Assembly (NCBI GenBank): GCA_002396645.1
Contig: DGYI01000015.1
Span: 1-64,000 of the forward strand
Direction of reading: 5' to 3'
Origin: Firmicutes bacterium UBA5010
Lineage (GTDB): Bacteria; Bacillota; Clostridia; Tissierellales; Sedimentibacteraceae
Length of the DNA: 64,000 nt
The notes under the pieces are model-generated. The model did not search any database. It saw nothing but the letters and a program-made list of their open reading frames with translations, and was not told the origin of the DNA. The translations under genes were made by a program, and so were the position numbers. This document shows, one piece after another, positions 24,111 through 34,500 of this stretch (positions within the stretch are counted from its first letter, which is position 1; the number at the start of each line of letters is the position of its first letter).

Positions 24111-25052
24111 TTATCTTTTTGGGTTTTTGTGGTTCTTTATACTATTTTTTGGTTTATTTGATAAATCTCTTTCCTTTTTTCTTGGGTTATCCTTTGCTAA
24201 AGGCTTATTTGTGTCAGCAAGTTCAATCCCTGTTCTGGTTATAGTTATCAGTCTTCTTTTCATCAAATTTCCTATAGCTTTTTTAAATGAAGCTTTACTC
24301 ATATTAAAGCTTTCCTTGATTGCTTCGGGACTGCTGTTATCATTAAACGGCAATCTGCCGTTATTTTTAACAAGCTTATTGTAAATTCTCTCTCCGTCTT
24401 TATCAATTTGCATCCTCGGAGCATCTTTTAAGCTTAGGCTTAGCTTTCCATCTTCTTTAACCTGATTTACTCTAAGTTCTATCTCATCCCCGATATGTAA
24501 AGGCTTAAGCAGTTCTTTCTCATGTATCATTCCGAGATATTTTCCATCTACAGCTATCATAGCTCCAAGTCCTCTTCTAAGGCTGAATACTGTTCCTTTG
24601 ACTTTGTCATTTACCTTATACGGAGAATCTGTTCTTAAAACATTGTACAAATTCATTGTAGCACATAATCTTTTTGACTTATCTATGTATATACCTACGA
24701 TATATTCACCGTTAACTCTAATCTCGCCGACTTGCTCTTTATATGGTAAAAATAAATCTTTTTCCAAGCCCCAGTTTAAAAATGCACCTATTTTTGCTAT
24801 CTCCGCTACCTTAAGATATCCGATTTCGCCAATGGTTAATTTAGGTCTTTTTGTTGTTGCAATCATTCTGTCATTTGAATCTCTATATACAAAAACTTCT
24901 ATCTTGTCACCTATTTTTGTTCCTTCGGGAACCTGCTTAATCGGAAGCAGAACATCGTCCTCTTTTTTATCATCTTCATTCTCTCTTAAATATACTCCAA
25001 AGTCCACTTCTCTTGCAACTATCAGAGTTTGCATTTCTCCAAGTTTAATCAT
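24111..25052 (-). CDS. CvfB/YitL-like S1-domain RNA-binding protein
   Basis: 313 residues from the ATG at 25052, 5 bases after GGAGG. It has tandem S1-type OB folds: residues about 5-60, 65-130 (GYLKVAEIAKIGAFLNWGLEKDLFLPYKEQ) and 140-205 (VKGTVFSLRRGLGAMIAVDGKYLGMIHEKE). A winged-helix segment near 215-270 (FNDNSSPEAIKESFNMSKASFKKAIG) and a basic tail follow. This is the plan of staphylococcal CvfB and B. subtilis YitL. CvfB affects RNA turnover and virulence genes; the exact target here is unknown. Confidence 0.88.
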   Translation of the reverse strand: MIKLGEMQTLIVAREVDFGVYLRENEDDKKEDDVLLPIKQVPEGTKIGDKIEVFVYRDSNDRMIATTKRPKLTIGEIGYLKVAEIAKIGAFLNWGLEKDLFLPYKEQVGEIRVNGEYIVGIYIDKSKRLCATMNLYNVLRTDSPYKVNDKVKGTVFSLRRGLGAMIAVDGKYLGMIHEKELLKPLHIGDEIELRVNQVKEDGKLSLSLKDAPRMQIDKDGERIYNKLVKNNGRLPFNDNSSPEAIKESFNMSKASFKKAIGNLMKRRLITITRTGIELADTNKPLAKDNPRKKERDLSNKPKNSIKNHKNPKR

Positions 25053-25081
25053 TGTTTCCTCCATGCTTAAAAGCATTCAAA

Positions 25082-26356
25082 TTAATTATTTAATAAGTTT
25101 TTTAAATTCTTTTTATATTCTTCTACACCCATTTGATCGAAGGGATTAACTCCTATCGTGTAGGCACTCACAGCACAGGATGCCATAAAAAAGTAATATA
25201 GCTTTGCAATATAATATTCGCTTATATCAGGTATAGAAATTATTATATTAGGAACCTTGCCGTCTACATGTGCCCTGACGGTTCCCTCAAAGGCATTTTT
25301 GTTTATAAATTCTACAGATTTACCCGACAGATAATTTAAGTTGTCAAAGTTATCTTTATCATAAGGTATACATATATCATGTCCTTTTTTCTCAACGAAT
25401 AAGCTTGTTTCAAAAAATATTTTCTTACCGTCTTGTATAAGCTGTCCCATAGAATGCAAATCTGTTGTATAGTTTAAAGAAGCAGGATAAAGACCCTTGC
25501 CATTTTTTCCCTCACTTTCTCCGAAAAGCTGCTTCCACCATTCTGATATATAGATAAGCTCAGGCGAATAACTAGTCAGTATTTCAATATCCTTTGATTG
25601 CCCCAGAATATAGCGGGCAGCGGCATATCGGCAGCAAATATTTTTTTTGAAGTCTTTTGAAAAAAACTCTTTTTGCGCATCCTTAAGCCCTCTTATTATC
25701 TCGTCTATATCCATTCCTGCACAAGCCATAGGCAAAAGTCCTACGGGCGTAAAAACGGAGTATCTTCCTCCAATATTCCCGGGAACTGCGAAGCTTTCCA
25801 TACCCTCGGAGTCTGCAATTTTTCTCAGTGCTCCATCCTTTTCATCTGTAATTACATATATTCTGTTGCAAGCACTATTCTTATATTTATCATACATCTG
25901 ATTTTTTAACAGTCTGAATGCTATTGCAGGCTCAATTGTAGTGCCTGATTTTGAAATTACTATCAAGCTTGTATTATAGGTTTCTATAATTTTTTTTGCC
26001 TTCAATAAGCTTTTTTCACTAAGGTTATTGCCGCAGAAAAATATTCTGGGAATATTTCCCGGAAAATCATTATAATCCTCACCCTTTACTGCAGTTATTG
26101 CGGCTCTTGCTCCGAGATAAGATCCACCTATGCCTATAACAATAACAGCCTCTGAATCGCTCATAATTTTTTTGGAAGCATATTTTATTTTCTTATATTC
26201 TTCCATATTATTGTCATATGAATAATCAAGCCAGCCTGTATACTCGCTTCCTTCTCCCGACCTTTTTAACAGCTTGTCATATGCAGATATAAGCTTTTCT
26301 TCAATACTATTTATATCATTTTCGCTGATACTGCTGTTACATAAATCTAATTTCAA
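25082..26356 (-). CDS. pgi: Glucose-6-phosphate isomerase
   Basis: 424 residues, slightly shorter than the usual 450 in Firmicutes. Interconverts glucose-6-phosphate and fructose-6-phosphate. Signatures are VIVIGIGGSYLGARAAITAV (about 72-91), VISKSGTTIEPAIAFRLLK, GGRYSVFTPVGLLPMACAG and a conserved C-terminal PFDQMGVEEYKK holding the catalytic Lys. The start is a TTG 7 bases after AGGAGA. It lies downstream of the PAS-SpoIIE gene on the same strand, 38 bases apart, and ends 29 bases before the CvfB-like gene. Confidence 0.95.
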   Translation of the reverse strand: MKLDLCNSSISENDINSIEEKLISAYDKLLKRSGEGSEYTGWLDYSYDNNMEEYKKIKYASKKIMSDSEAVIVIGIGGSYLGARAAITAVKGEDYNDFPGNIPRIFFCGNNLSEKSLLKAKKIIETYNTSLIVISKSGTTIEPAIAFRLLKNQMYDKYKNSACNRIYVITDEKDGALRKIADSEGMESFAVPGNIGGRYSVFTPVGLLPMACAGMDIDEIIRGLKDAQKEFFSKDFKKNICCRYAAARYILGQSKDIEILTSYSPELIYISEWWKQLFGESEGKNGKGLYPASLNYTTDLHSMGQLIQDGKKIFFETSLFVEKKGHDICIPYDKDNFDNLNYLSGKSVEFINKNAFEGTVRAHVDGKVPNIIISIPDISEYYIAKLYYFFMASCAVSAYTIGVNPFDQMGVEEYKKNLKNLLNN

Positions 26357-26394
26357 CGGTATTTCTCCTTTTATCTTTATGTTATATCTTATTC

Positions 26395-27489
26395 TCAGTC
26401 CACTACCTCAACCTGCATTATTGCACAATCATCTTTTAAGATTTCAGGACTGAATCGTTTTAGATCAGAATATACATCCTGCAATATATTATTACCCTTT
26501 TTTACAATATCAATCAGTCTATTCTCACCAAATTCCTCGTTGCTGCTGTTTTTAGCTTCCACTATTCCGTCAGTGTAAAAAATCAGCTTGTCTCTTAGTT
26601 TTAGCTTAACTGAGGAAATATCATATTCTACATTTTCAAAAATATTGCATATAGGATAGCCTCTTGCCTCCAAGAGAGAAATTTTCTCGCCTGATATCAA
26701 AATAGGATTTGTATTGTGTCCGGCATTAACATATGAAAACTCTCTTTCTTTTCTGTCGTATATACCGAAAAACACAGAAAAATATTTATCGGAATCAAGA
26801 TTTAATGACAAAAACATTTTGTGAAGGTCTTTCATTATTCTATTTATATTATGTTGATTTTTACTCAAGGTCCTTAAGGTCTGACGTACAAACATAGTCA
26901 ATAAGGAAGCTGAAACCCCGTGTCCGACAACATCACATATATAAACACCTGTATATTGATCGTTAATTTTGTACACGTCAAATACATCTCCGCTGAGCAT
27001 CTCGGAAGGCTCATATATATAGTCAAGTGCCAGTCCGTTATATATTTCCTTCGGAGGCAGCATTCTGCTTTGCATATTTTTAGCAAATTTTATATCATTG
27101 AACATCTTTTTGCTTTTTTCATTAAGCTCTTTTGTAATTTCTTTAGTATATGTTACATCCCTGAACACTTCAACTGCGGCAATTAATTCGTCATCATCAT
27201 TTCTTATAGGTGATGAGATAACATTGTATACCTTATTGCCATATGTAACTTCTTTTTTGGCAATTTTTCCTGTTTCCAATGTTAAGCACGATATGCAGTC
27301 ATCACATTTCCCGTCTTTTCCGAACAAGCAGTAGCATCTTTCCCCCTCTAACACTCTTCCGACGTCGTCGCACATTTTTTTGTTGGCATACAATACTTTG
27401 TTATTAATATCGACAACTCTGACCCAATCAGTCATTCCTTCTACTATGCAAAAATAATTACCATCAAAACCTTTTTGTGTTAGTTCCAT
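26395..27489 (-). CDS. PAS-domain PP2C (SpoIIE/RsbU-type) serine phosphatase
   Basis: 364 residues, ATG after AGGAGGT. The N-terminal 125 residues form a PAS sensor (WVRVVDINNKVLYANKKM) with an unusual cluster of cysteines (CYCLFGKDGKCDDCISC) that may hold a metal, an Fe-S cluster or a redox switch. A helical linker precedes a SpoIIE phosphatase domain (about 165-360) with GDVFDVYKI, VYICDVVGHGVSASLLTMF and FYTDGIVEAKN, whose Asp residues bind metal. Such proteins dephosphorylate anti-sigma antagonists in partner-switching systems. No partner gene is adjacent. Confidence 0.88.
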   Translation of the reverse strand: MELTQKGFDGNYFCIVEGMTDWVRVVDINNKVLYANKKMCDDVGRVLEGERCYCLFGKDGKCDDCISCLTLETGKIAKKEVTYGNKVYNVISSPIRNDDDELIAAVEVFRDVTYTKEITKELNEKSKKMFNDIKFAKNMQSRMLPPKEIYNGLALDYIYEPSEMLSGDVFDVYKINDQYTGVYICDVVGHGVSASLLTMFVRQTLRTLSKNQHNINRIMKDLHKMFLSLNLDSDKYFSVFFGIYDRKEREFSYVNAGHNTNPILISGEKISLLEARGYPICNIFENVEYDISSVKLKLRDKLIFYTDGIVEAKNSSNEEFGENRLIDIVKKGNNILQDVYSDLKRFSPEILKDDCAIMQVEVVD

Positions 27490-27589
27490 AACTACCTCCT
27501 GCTACATAAGTTAAATTTTATTTTTGAAAGGTATAAAAAACTTAATTTAACTTATATACAAATTTATTTTAAAAATAGTTCGTTTCAAG

Positions 27590-28555
27590 TTATTTGCGAG
27601 TTTTAGCATATTCACTTAAAAGACTGCCTATCTTAGTCGCGTTATGTCTTATATAATCATGTTTTATCTCTATAAAATCACTTGATATTATCTTTATATT
27701 ATTTCCTTCCAACTCTTTTATTTGTTTTTCGTCAAGTATAACCTGCTGTGATCCCTCGTTTATATATTTCTCCATATCACTGTCCGATAATTTTCTGTCA
27801 TTTGCTATAACAAAATCAATAATATTTCTTCCTACATGTTTTTTTATGGCATTTACATGATCCACTACATTATAATTATCTGTTTCCCCGGGCTGAGTCA
27901 TGATATTGCATACGTAAAAAACCTTGCAGCCGGATTCATATATCTTATCCGCTATTTTATTAATCAGTAAATTGGGTATAACGCTGGTGTAAAGACTTCC
28001 CGGACCAATCACCACTATATCGGCTCTTTCAATATCACTTAAGGTTTCATCAAGGGGCTCACAGCAATTCGGTACGAGTGCTATGGTATCTATTTTACAA
28101 TTTACTTTTTTAGCATATGAAGGTATTGTGTTTTCGCCAAGTATTACTTCTCCGTTGCTTAAATATGCCTTTAAGTTGGTGTCTTGAAGTGTCATAGGCA
28201 AAACCTTGCCGGATAATCTGAATATGCTTCCTATTTCATTGAGGGCATGTTCATAATTCCCAAATATCTCATACATTGCAGCTATCAGCAAATTTCCGAA
28301 GCTTTGTCCCTGAAGGTATCCGTCTTTAAATCTATGCTGCAAAAGTTTAAGCATAGAAGGCTCTACATCCGCAAGAGCGGTAATACAGCTTCTCATATCG
28401 CCTGGAGGAAGCATCCCCAGGTCTTCTCTGAGAACTCCCGAGCCGCCGCCGTCATCTGCAACTGTAACTACAGCCGTAATATCTTTTGTAAATTTTTTAA
28501 TTCCTCTAAGAAGTATGGATAGGCCTGTCCCGCCGCCAAATACTACTATTTTCAT
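27590..28555 (-). CDS. yvcK: YvcK/GlmR-family protein (CofD-like)
   Basis: 321 residues from the ATG at 28555 (the frame can extend four codons further, but GGAG then overlaps it). Motifs are KIVVFGGGTGLSILLRGIKKF, VTVADDGGGSGVLREDLGMLPPGD and VVIGPGSLYTSVIPNLL. In Bacillus, YvcK (GlmR) binds UDP-GlcNAc and routes carbon to cell-wall precursors; it is needed on gluconeogenic carbon sources. The gene follows rapZ, as usual, but the expected whiA is not downstream. Confidence 0.94.
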   Translation of the reverse strand: MKIVVFGGGTGLSILLRGIKKFTKDITAVVTVADDGGGSGVLREDLGMLPPGDMRSCITALADVEPSMLKLLQHRFKDGYLQGQSFGNLLIAAMYEIFGNYEHALNEIGSIFRLSGKVLPMTLQDTNLKAYLSNGEVILGENTIPSYAKKVNCKIDTIALVPNCCEPLDETLSDIERADIVVIGPGSLYTSVIPNLLINKIADKIYESGCKVFYVCNIMTQPGETDNYNVVDHVNAIKKHVGRNIIDFVIANDRKLSDSDMEKYINEGSQQVILDEKQIKELEGNNIKIISSDFIEIKHDYIRHNATKIGSLLSEYAKTRK

Positions 28556-28591
28556 ATTTATCTCCATTGCGCTGTTTATAGCGTCATAATT

Positions 28592-29446
28592 TTATTTTAA
28601 TTCATCTCTGTGAGATATTGTCACTCTGTAATTTTCATTGCCGAAATGATCTGCAAGTCTGTTGGCTATGGTAACGGATCTGTGTTTTCCCCCTGTGCAG
28701 CCTATTGAAATCACTAAATTTGTTTTACCTTCCTGTATATAGTTAGGGAGTAAAAATTCAAGCAGCTCTATAAGCTTATGAAGAAATACCTTGCTTAAAT
28801 CATAATTCATAACATAATCCTGAACTTCTTTATTGTTTCCGGTCAATTGCTTTAAGGTTTCAACATAGTAAGGATTAGCTAAAAATCTGACGTCAAATAC
28901 AAGGTCTGAATCGCTTGGTATTCCGTATTTATATCCAAAGGATACAAGGCTTATTGTAAGGTTATGAGAAATCTTGCCTTCAATAAATATTCTTGTTATT
29001 TCTTCTTTTAATCTTCCGAGCTTAAAGCTTGTGGTATCTATTATATAATCCGATTTTTGCTTTACGTCTTTTAAGATTTCCCGTTCTTCTATTATACCGT
29101 CTAAGGTTATGCCTGTTTCACTCAAGGGATGAGGTCTTCTGAGTTCTTTATATCTTTTAACGAGTTCATCATCTGATGCGTCGAGATATAAAATGCAGTA
29201 TTTTATGCCCTTTTCACTTAAAACTCCCAAGCTTGTGAATAGGTCGTTAAAGAATATTCCCCCTCTTATATCAACAACCACGGCAACTTTATCAACCGAT
29301 TTTGTCGATGCTTTGCAAAGCTCGGCAAAATTAGGCAAGAGCATAGGAGGCAGGTTGTCCATACAATAATAGTTTAAATCTTCTAAAACTTTTACCGCCT
29401 GACTTTTTCCCGCACCTGACATACCTGTTATTATAACGAACTCCAT
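28592..29446 (-). CDS. rapZ: RapZ (YvcJ) nucleotide-binding protein
   Basis: 284 residues. A P-loop ITGMSGAGKSQAVKVLEDL sits at residues 5-23, followed by the family segments YYCMDNLPPMLLPNF and the C-terminal ISIGCTGGKHRSVTIANRLA. In E. coli RapZ directs RNase E to the GlmZ small RNA; in Firmicutes the homologue YvcJ hydrolyses GTP and its role is less clear. It lies in the murB-PHP-rapZ-yvcK cluster and shares its promoter. Spacing to neighbours is 18 and 36 bases. Confidence 0.95.
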   Translation of the reverse strand: MEFVIITGMSGAGKSQAVKVLEDLNYYCMDNLPPMLLPNFAELCKASTKSVDKVAVVVDIRGGIFFNDLFTSLGVLSEKGIKYCILYLDASDDELVKRYKELRRPHPLSETGITLDGIIEEREILKDVKQKSDYIIDTTSFKLGRLKEEITRIFIEGKISHNLTISLVSFGYKYGIPSDSDLVFDVRFLANPYYVETLKQLTGNNKEVQDYVMNYDLSKVFLHKLIELLEFLLPNYIQEGKTNLVISIGCTGGKHRSVTIANRLADHFGNENYRVTISHRDELK

Positions 29447-29464
29447 ACCTGTTCACCCCTTTTT

Positions 29465-30205
29465 TTATATTTTTAAATTAATAATTTTTTCTAAATCCAG
29501 TTCAGCATTTATTGCTCTTTCAAGTCCGGACTCAAAGCTTCCGACCGTATCTTTTATGTGTGAGTCACTGTTTATAGCAAACTTCACCTCATAATTTTTA
29601 CATATATTTATCTCATCTGTATTCAGATGAGTATGACTGTCGTTAATCTCAAGTATTACATTGTTTTTTTCCGCGGCCTTGGCTATTTCTTCTATATCAA
29701 CAATTAACTTGTCTCCCGGATGTGTTAGTATATCCATTTTATTATTATTTAATGCAGATACAATCGCCTGTGTATTTCTTTTTCTTTGTATTTCTTTTCT
29801 GAATCCGAATCTTTTCGCAAGTCTGTTGAGAATTACAAGATTCCAAAAATCATTAAAGCTCTTATATTTGACAAAAAGGTGATAGCCGCACAAAATAATA
29901 TCGCAGTTGTCAATTATATCTTTTTCTATGTCTGTATCTCCCGATAGGCTTAGAATATTTGCCTCAACTCCGAATAAAATTTTTATCTCAGGGTATTTTT
30001 TATTTAAAGCCTCTATCTCGGATTTTATTTGCGGTATATGTTTTTTTCTGAATCCGTAAAGAACATGTGAAAGACCGTGATTAGTTATGGCTATTTCATC
30101 AAGTCCTCTGTCTATAGCCTGTAAAACTATTTCTTCTATGCTGCTCTTTGCATGATTGTTTTTTGAAAATTTTGAATGTATGTGGTAATCCTTATTGATT
30201 TTCAT
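29465..30205 (-). CDS. PHP-domain phosphoesterase
   Basis: 246 residues. Metal-binding PHP motifs are visible: DYHIHSKFS (residues 6-14), ITNHG (about 40-44), GVEANIL, GYHLFVK, THPGD and INSDSH near the C-terminus. The family includes HisJ-type histidinol phosphatases and YcdX-like phosphatases; without a his operon nearby the substrate is unknown. Its start abuts the murB stop codon and its AGGAG ribosome binding site lies inside murB, so the two are tightly coupled. A PHP gene at this place is common in Clostridia. Confidence 0.88.
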   Translation of the reverse strand: MKINKDYHIHSKFSKNNHAKSSIEEIVLQAIDRGLDEIAITNHGLSHVLYGFRKKHIPQIKSEIEALNKKYPEIKILFGVEANILSLSGDTDIEKDIIDNCDIILCGYHLFVKYKSFNDFWNLVILNRLAKRFGFRKEIQRKRNTQAIVSALNNNKMDILTHPGDKLIVDIEEIAKAAEKNNVILEINDSHTHLNTDEINICKNYEVKFAINSDSHIKDTVGSFESGLERAINAELDLEKIINLKI

Positions 30206-31126
30206 CTAAAAGTCTCCTATAATTTTAACTTCCGGCTCCAGCATGATGCCGAATTTATCATAAACTGTTTTAATTATGATATCCATAAGTTCAATTACAT
30301 CCTTGCACGTAGCCTTATTATGATTTATGACAAAGCCGCTGTGCATATCTGATACCATTGCTCCTCCGTGAGCAAAGCCCTTTAAGCCCGCATCTTCTAT
30401 TAGCTTTGCCGCATATCCGTTTTCGGGTCTTTTGAATGTGCTTCCCGCACTTGGATAGCTTAATGGCTGGCTTGATGTACGCTTGTCGTTTAAAAGTTTA
30501 ACTCTGGCGAGGATTTTTTCTAAATCTCCATGCTCCAGATTGAATTGTACGGACAGCACAATTAAGTTGTCTGTTAAAACCTTGCTGTCTCTGTATCCAA
30601 AGTTCATTTCATCTTTTGTGTAGTTAAAGATTTCTCCTTGTTGATTCATGCAAATAACGCTGTGAACAACATCTTTTATTTCTCCGTTATATGCACCTGC
30701 GTTCATTGCAACTCCTCCGCCTACAAAACCCGGTATTCCGCTGGCAAATTCAAGTCCGCCAAGTCCGAGGCCTGCTGATTTCTTAGCTACAAGTGATAAT
30801 AATGCTCCTGCTCCTGCTGTAACCATATTGTCATTAATTGTTATATCGGAAAATTTCTCTCCTATTTTTATTATAATTCCTCTGTATCCATTATCTGATA
30901 TAAGTAAATTTGTTCCGTTGCCTATTACATAAAATTTAATACCATGTTTTTTTGAAGCTTGTATAATTTCCTTAAGATCTTCATAATTGTCCGGTTCGGC
31001 AAAGAGATCGGCACATCCTCCTATTTTAAAGTAGCTGTGATTTTTTAATTCTTCATTTGTCAAAATTCGACTATTTATTTTTAAGGACAAATCTTCAATA
31101 AATTCATCATATTTACTAGATTGCAT
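30206..31126 (-). CDS. murB: UDP-N-acetylenolpyruvoylglucosamine reductase
   Basis: 306 residues. NADPH-dependent, FAD-containing reductase that completes UDP-MurNAc synthesis for peptidoglycan. Motifs are YFKIGGCADLFAEP, YVIGNGTNLLISDNGYRG (FAD binding), SGIPGFVGGGVAMNAGAY, and YPSAGSTFKRPENGYAAKLIE holding the catalytic Ser. It is the first gene of the murB-PHP-rapZ-yvcK operon. The ATG follows GAAAGGAAAG. Confidence 0.96.
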   Translation of the reverse strand: MQSSKYDEFIEDLSLKINSRILTNEELKNHSYFKIGGCADLFAEPDNYEDLKEIIQASKKHGIKFYVIGNGTNLLISDNGYRGIIIKIGEKFSDITINDNMVTAGAGALLSLVAKKSAGLGLGGLEFASGIPGFVGGGVAMNAGAYNGEIKDVVHSVICMNQQGEIFNYTKDEMNFGYRDSKVLTDNLIVLSVQFNLEHGDLEKILARVKLLNDKRTSSQPLSYPSAGSTFKRPENGYAAKLIEDAGLKGFAHGGAMVSDMHSGFVINHNKATCKDVIELMDIIIKTVYDKFGIMLEPEVKIIGDF

Positions 31127-31560
31127 TTAAATGTTCTTTCCTTTCTTCAAGTGCGAAAATTTCTAATTTTCATGCTTCACACAATTTTCTTTCAATATAT
31201 CAATAACTCTATAATTAGATTATTCCAGAATATTATTTATAGAACATCATCACCGTATTATGAACTTTTATTATTCTCTGGTCAATTAGTTGACTTCAAT
31301 TATTATATGCTGTCTGAACCGTGTAATATTCCATAATTGTGTAATACTATTATAATAACATTTTTTAAATAATTTTAAAAGAATAATTATTAGAATTTTT
31401 AACTAAGAATAAAAATAAAATTATGCTCGAATTGTTTATTATTTTGTAAAAATATGTTATTATAATGTAATAGTTTAAAGCTTGATTTAATACTTGTCTC
31501 ACTACGTACAGTCTTGCGGAACAAGAATTATTTAACAGAATAAAATTTCGGAGAAAAGAT
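31127..31560. other. Divergent intergenic region between murB and the DUF445 gene
   Basis: 434 bases of AT-rich sequence with no gene I can support. A -10-like TATAAT lies at 31461-31466 facing the DUF445 gene, without a good -35 box. The stretch must also hold the murB operon promoter. A small dyad GAAAATTTCTAATTTTC lies near 31157. No riboswitch class is recognised. Confidence 0.4.
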
Positions 31561-34500
31561 ATGAATATGCCATTATTAAATCTTATCATACAGCCGCTTT
31601 TGGGTGCCGCTGCAGGTTATATAACAAATGAATATGCCATAAATATGCTGTTTAAAACATATACACCTTTGAAGCTCGGAGGGGTTATACCTAAAACAAG
31701 GGAATCTTTCATAGAAAATGTCAGCAGGCTCGTGGAAGAGGATATAGTAAACAAAGAAAAGGTAGAAGCTATCTTAAATGATGAGGACTTTACAAGAAAT
31801 TTCGATAATCTTGTTAAGGACTTTTTTACAAGAAGTATATATGAGATAAGCGATAATTTCGGTATCGGCGACAACTTTTTTACAGGCAAGGCTTTGTCAG
31901 ATACAGAGGAATTTATCAATACGCAGATAGAATCAAAATTGCCTGAATTAATTAATTTATCAGCCGATAATCTAAAGCTTGGCAATATGCTTGATAAGAA
32001 TCAGATAAGCTTTATAGTCGAAAAACTTTACAGCTATATGGTTAAACTTTTTAGAGATATGGAATTAAGCGATAAATTGATTCTTAATATTATAAATAAA
32101 AATCAGAATATATCTCTTATGGACATAGCAGGATATGATATTTCGGCAATAGTTTCTCAAAATATATCTGATTTATTTTTTAATATAATTAATATAAAAA
32201 ATAATTACAGTCACAATATTGATTCTTTTATAGATGAAGTCTTGAAAAAAACAAATATATCTGATTTGTTTTTTGAATTTACAGAAAAGCTCATAAATGA
32301 AAACAATGATAAATTACGGGATAAGATACTTTCTATATTAAGCGGTCTCACTAAATCAGGTGAATATAATGAAGCTTTGTTTGAATTTTCAAAAAGGCTT
32401 CTTGATTATGCCAAAAATTCGGATATGACGCTTATAAGCCTTGTCAATGAATCCTGTATAGACAATATTAAGGAAATATTTTACAGGCAGTCTGCAGAGG
32501 TGTCTGAATTAATAGTTTCTTTTGTTAATTCAAATAAAAATGAGCTGCAAAGAATGCTTGAGGAAGCAATAAATGAAACTATAAACGAGCAGGATGCAGC
32601 GAAGAAGGCATTGCTGTCTATGGCTAAGGGGAGCATAATGAACAGCATAGCAAAGAATGATATTGCAAACATGGCTTCAGAATATCTGCAAAGTGCTGAT
32701 AATCGCACTAATATATGTATTTTAGCCTCTGTCAGAATTAAGCAGCATTTAAAAACTACCACTGTTTCACAGCTTGTAAATACTCTTGAGCAAAAAGAAG
32801 CTTTAAGTTCTAAATCTTTAAGCAAATTTTTATCTGATTATATTTCCGGTAACACTGAAAATATAGCAGATAAGATACTTTTATACATCAAAAACTCAGC
32901 TAAGGATGAGTCCTTTAAAAGGAATATAAATCTCAGACTAATAAATTTTGTCAGGGATAAGGTGATTTTATCAAGCAAAGCTACGGGCTTTTTAAATAAT
33001 CACTTAAGTATTTACCTGACGAAATTGTTTGATACGAATATAAGTGAATTTTTAAAGGATTTATCACAAAAGGGATTGAAACTCAACGATAATATATGCA
33101 ATTTTTTAGACCATAATAAGGATAATATAGTTGAAAATTTAATCTTAAATATTAGCAATACCATTGAAAATAAAAGCTTAAAGGATATATTGGGTGATGA
33201 TTCTCTTAATAGAATTAATATGCTTGCCCGCGAATCTGTGTACGAAAAGACAAGTCAACTCAGAGAAGAAATATCTGAAAATAAACTCTATAATCTGTAC
33301 AATAAATTAAACAGTATTGATGGTTTGCACGAAAATAGCTCCAAGCTTCTTAAGAATGGTGTTATTAACAATTTAAATACTTTACTTCACGGCTTTGTGA
33401 GAGGGTTATCTGTTAAAAATCTAAGCAAATTAGATGATGCAAAGCTTGTAGAAATGGCTAAGAGCTTTATGGGAAACAATTTAAAGCCGATTATGCTTTT
33501 CGGAGGCATGCTTGGACTGACAGCCGGTTTGATTTTAGCAGTTTTACAGCCTAATACCAATGTTTTTGCGCTTATATCCATATGGGGAGCATTGACATAT
33601 TCTGCAGTCGGATTTTTGACTAATGCTGTTGCTATAAACATGCTTTTCAGACCATATAAGGAAATTAGGCTAATAAGAAATATTCCTTTTTTAAGGCATT
33701 TTTCTCTTGGGTATATTGCTAAAAATAAAGCAAATCTTGCGGACAGCATGTCAGATGCCATAAATGAATATCTTCTGACAAAGGACAGCATGGATGGGCT
33801 TATTGATATTTATAAGGACAGTATTAAGGATAACATTCTTCATAATATTTCAAAAAATGATTATGAGGCAATCAGCAATATCTTCATGAATAATAAGGAT
33901 AAAATTGCAAATTTAATTTGCGATTATGCTGTAAGTTCTGTGAGCTTAAACAAAAACAAGCTCGCAAACCTAAGTGCCAATCAACTGGATGCTGTTAAAA
34001 TAAATACTTTAGCATATGATTATAGGGATAAAATTTCGGAATATATTATCGGTTCTAAAGAGGTTTGCAAGAAATTTATATTTTCATCTTTGACAAAAAT
34101 AGCAGGTGAGGGCAATTCTATAGCCAGCATTCTGCCAAAGCCCACTATGGCTTATATCAACAGCACTATAGCCAAATCATTTCATGATGGTTATGACAGT
34201 CTTTTAGCTATGATTAACCATGAAAATGCTAAAAATTTGATTGAAAGTTATGATGAAAAATATAATGAATTAATAAATAAGAATATATCTGAATTTTTTT
34301 CGATGAAAGATTTGGTATCATCAGATGAATTTATTGATATTAGTAACAATATTTTCAATATTATTAACAAAAACCTGAACTCTTCCAAAAAAATCGGAAC
34401 AGTGCTGAATAAACGCATCAGTGAGTTATCAAACAAAGCACTGTACAGCTTTTTTGAAGATATAAATACAAATTCAAGCAAACTGTTAAAATTAATTCAA

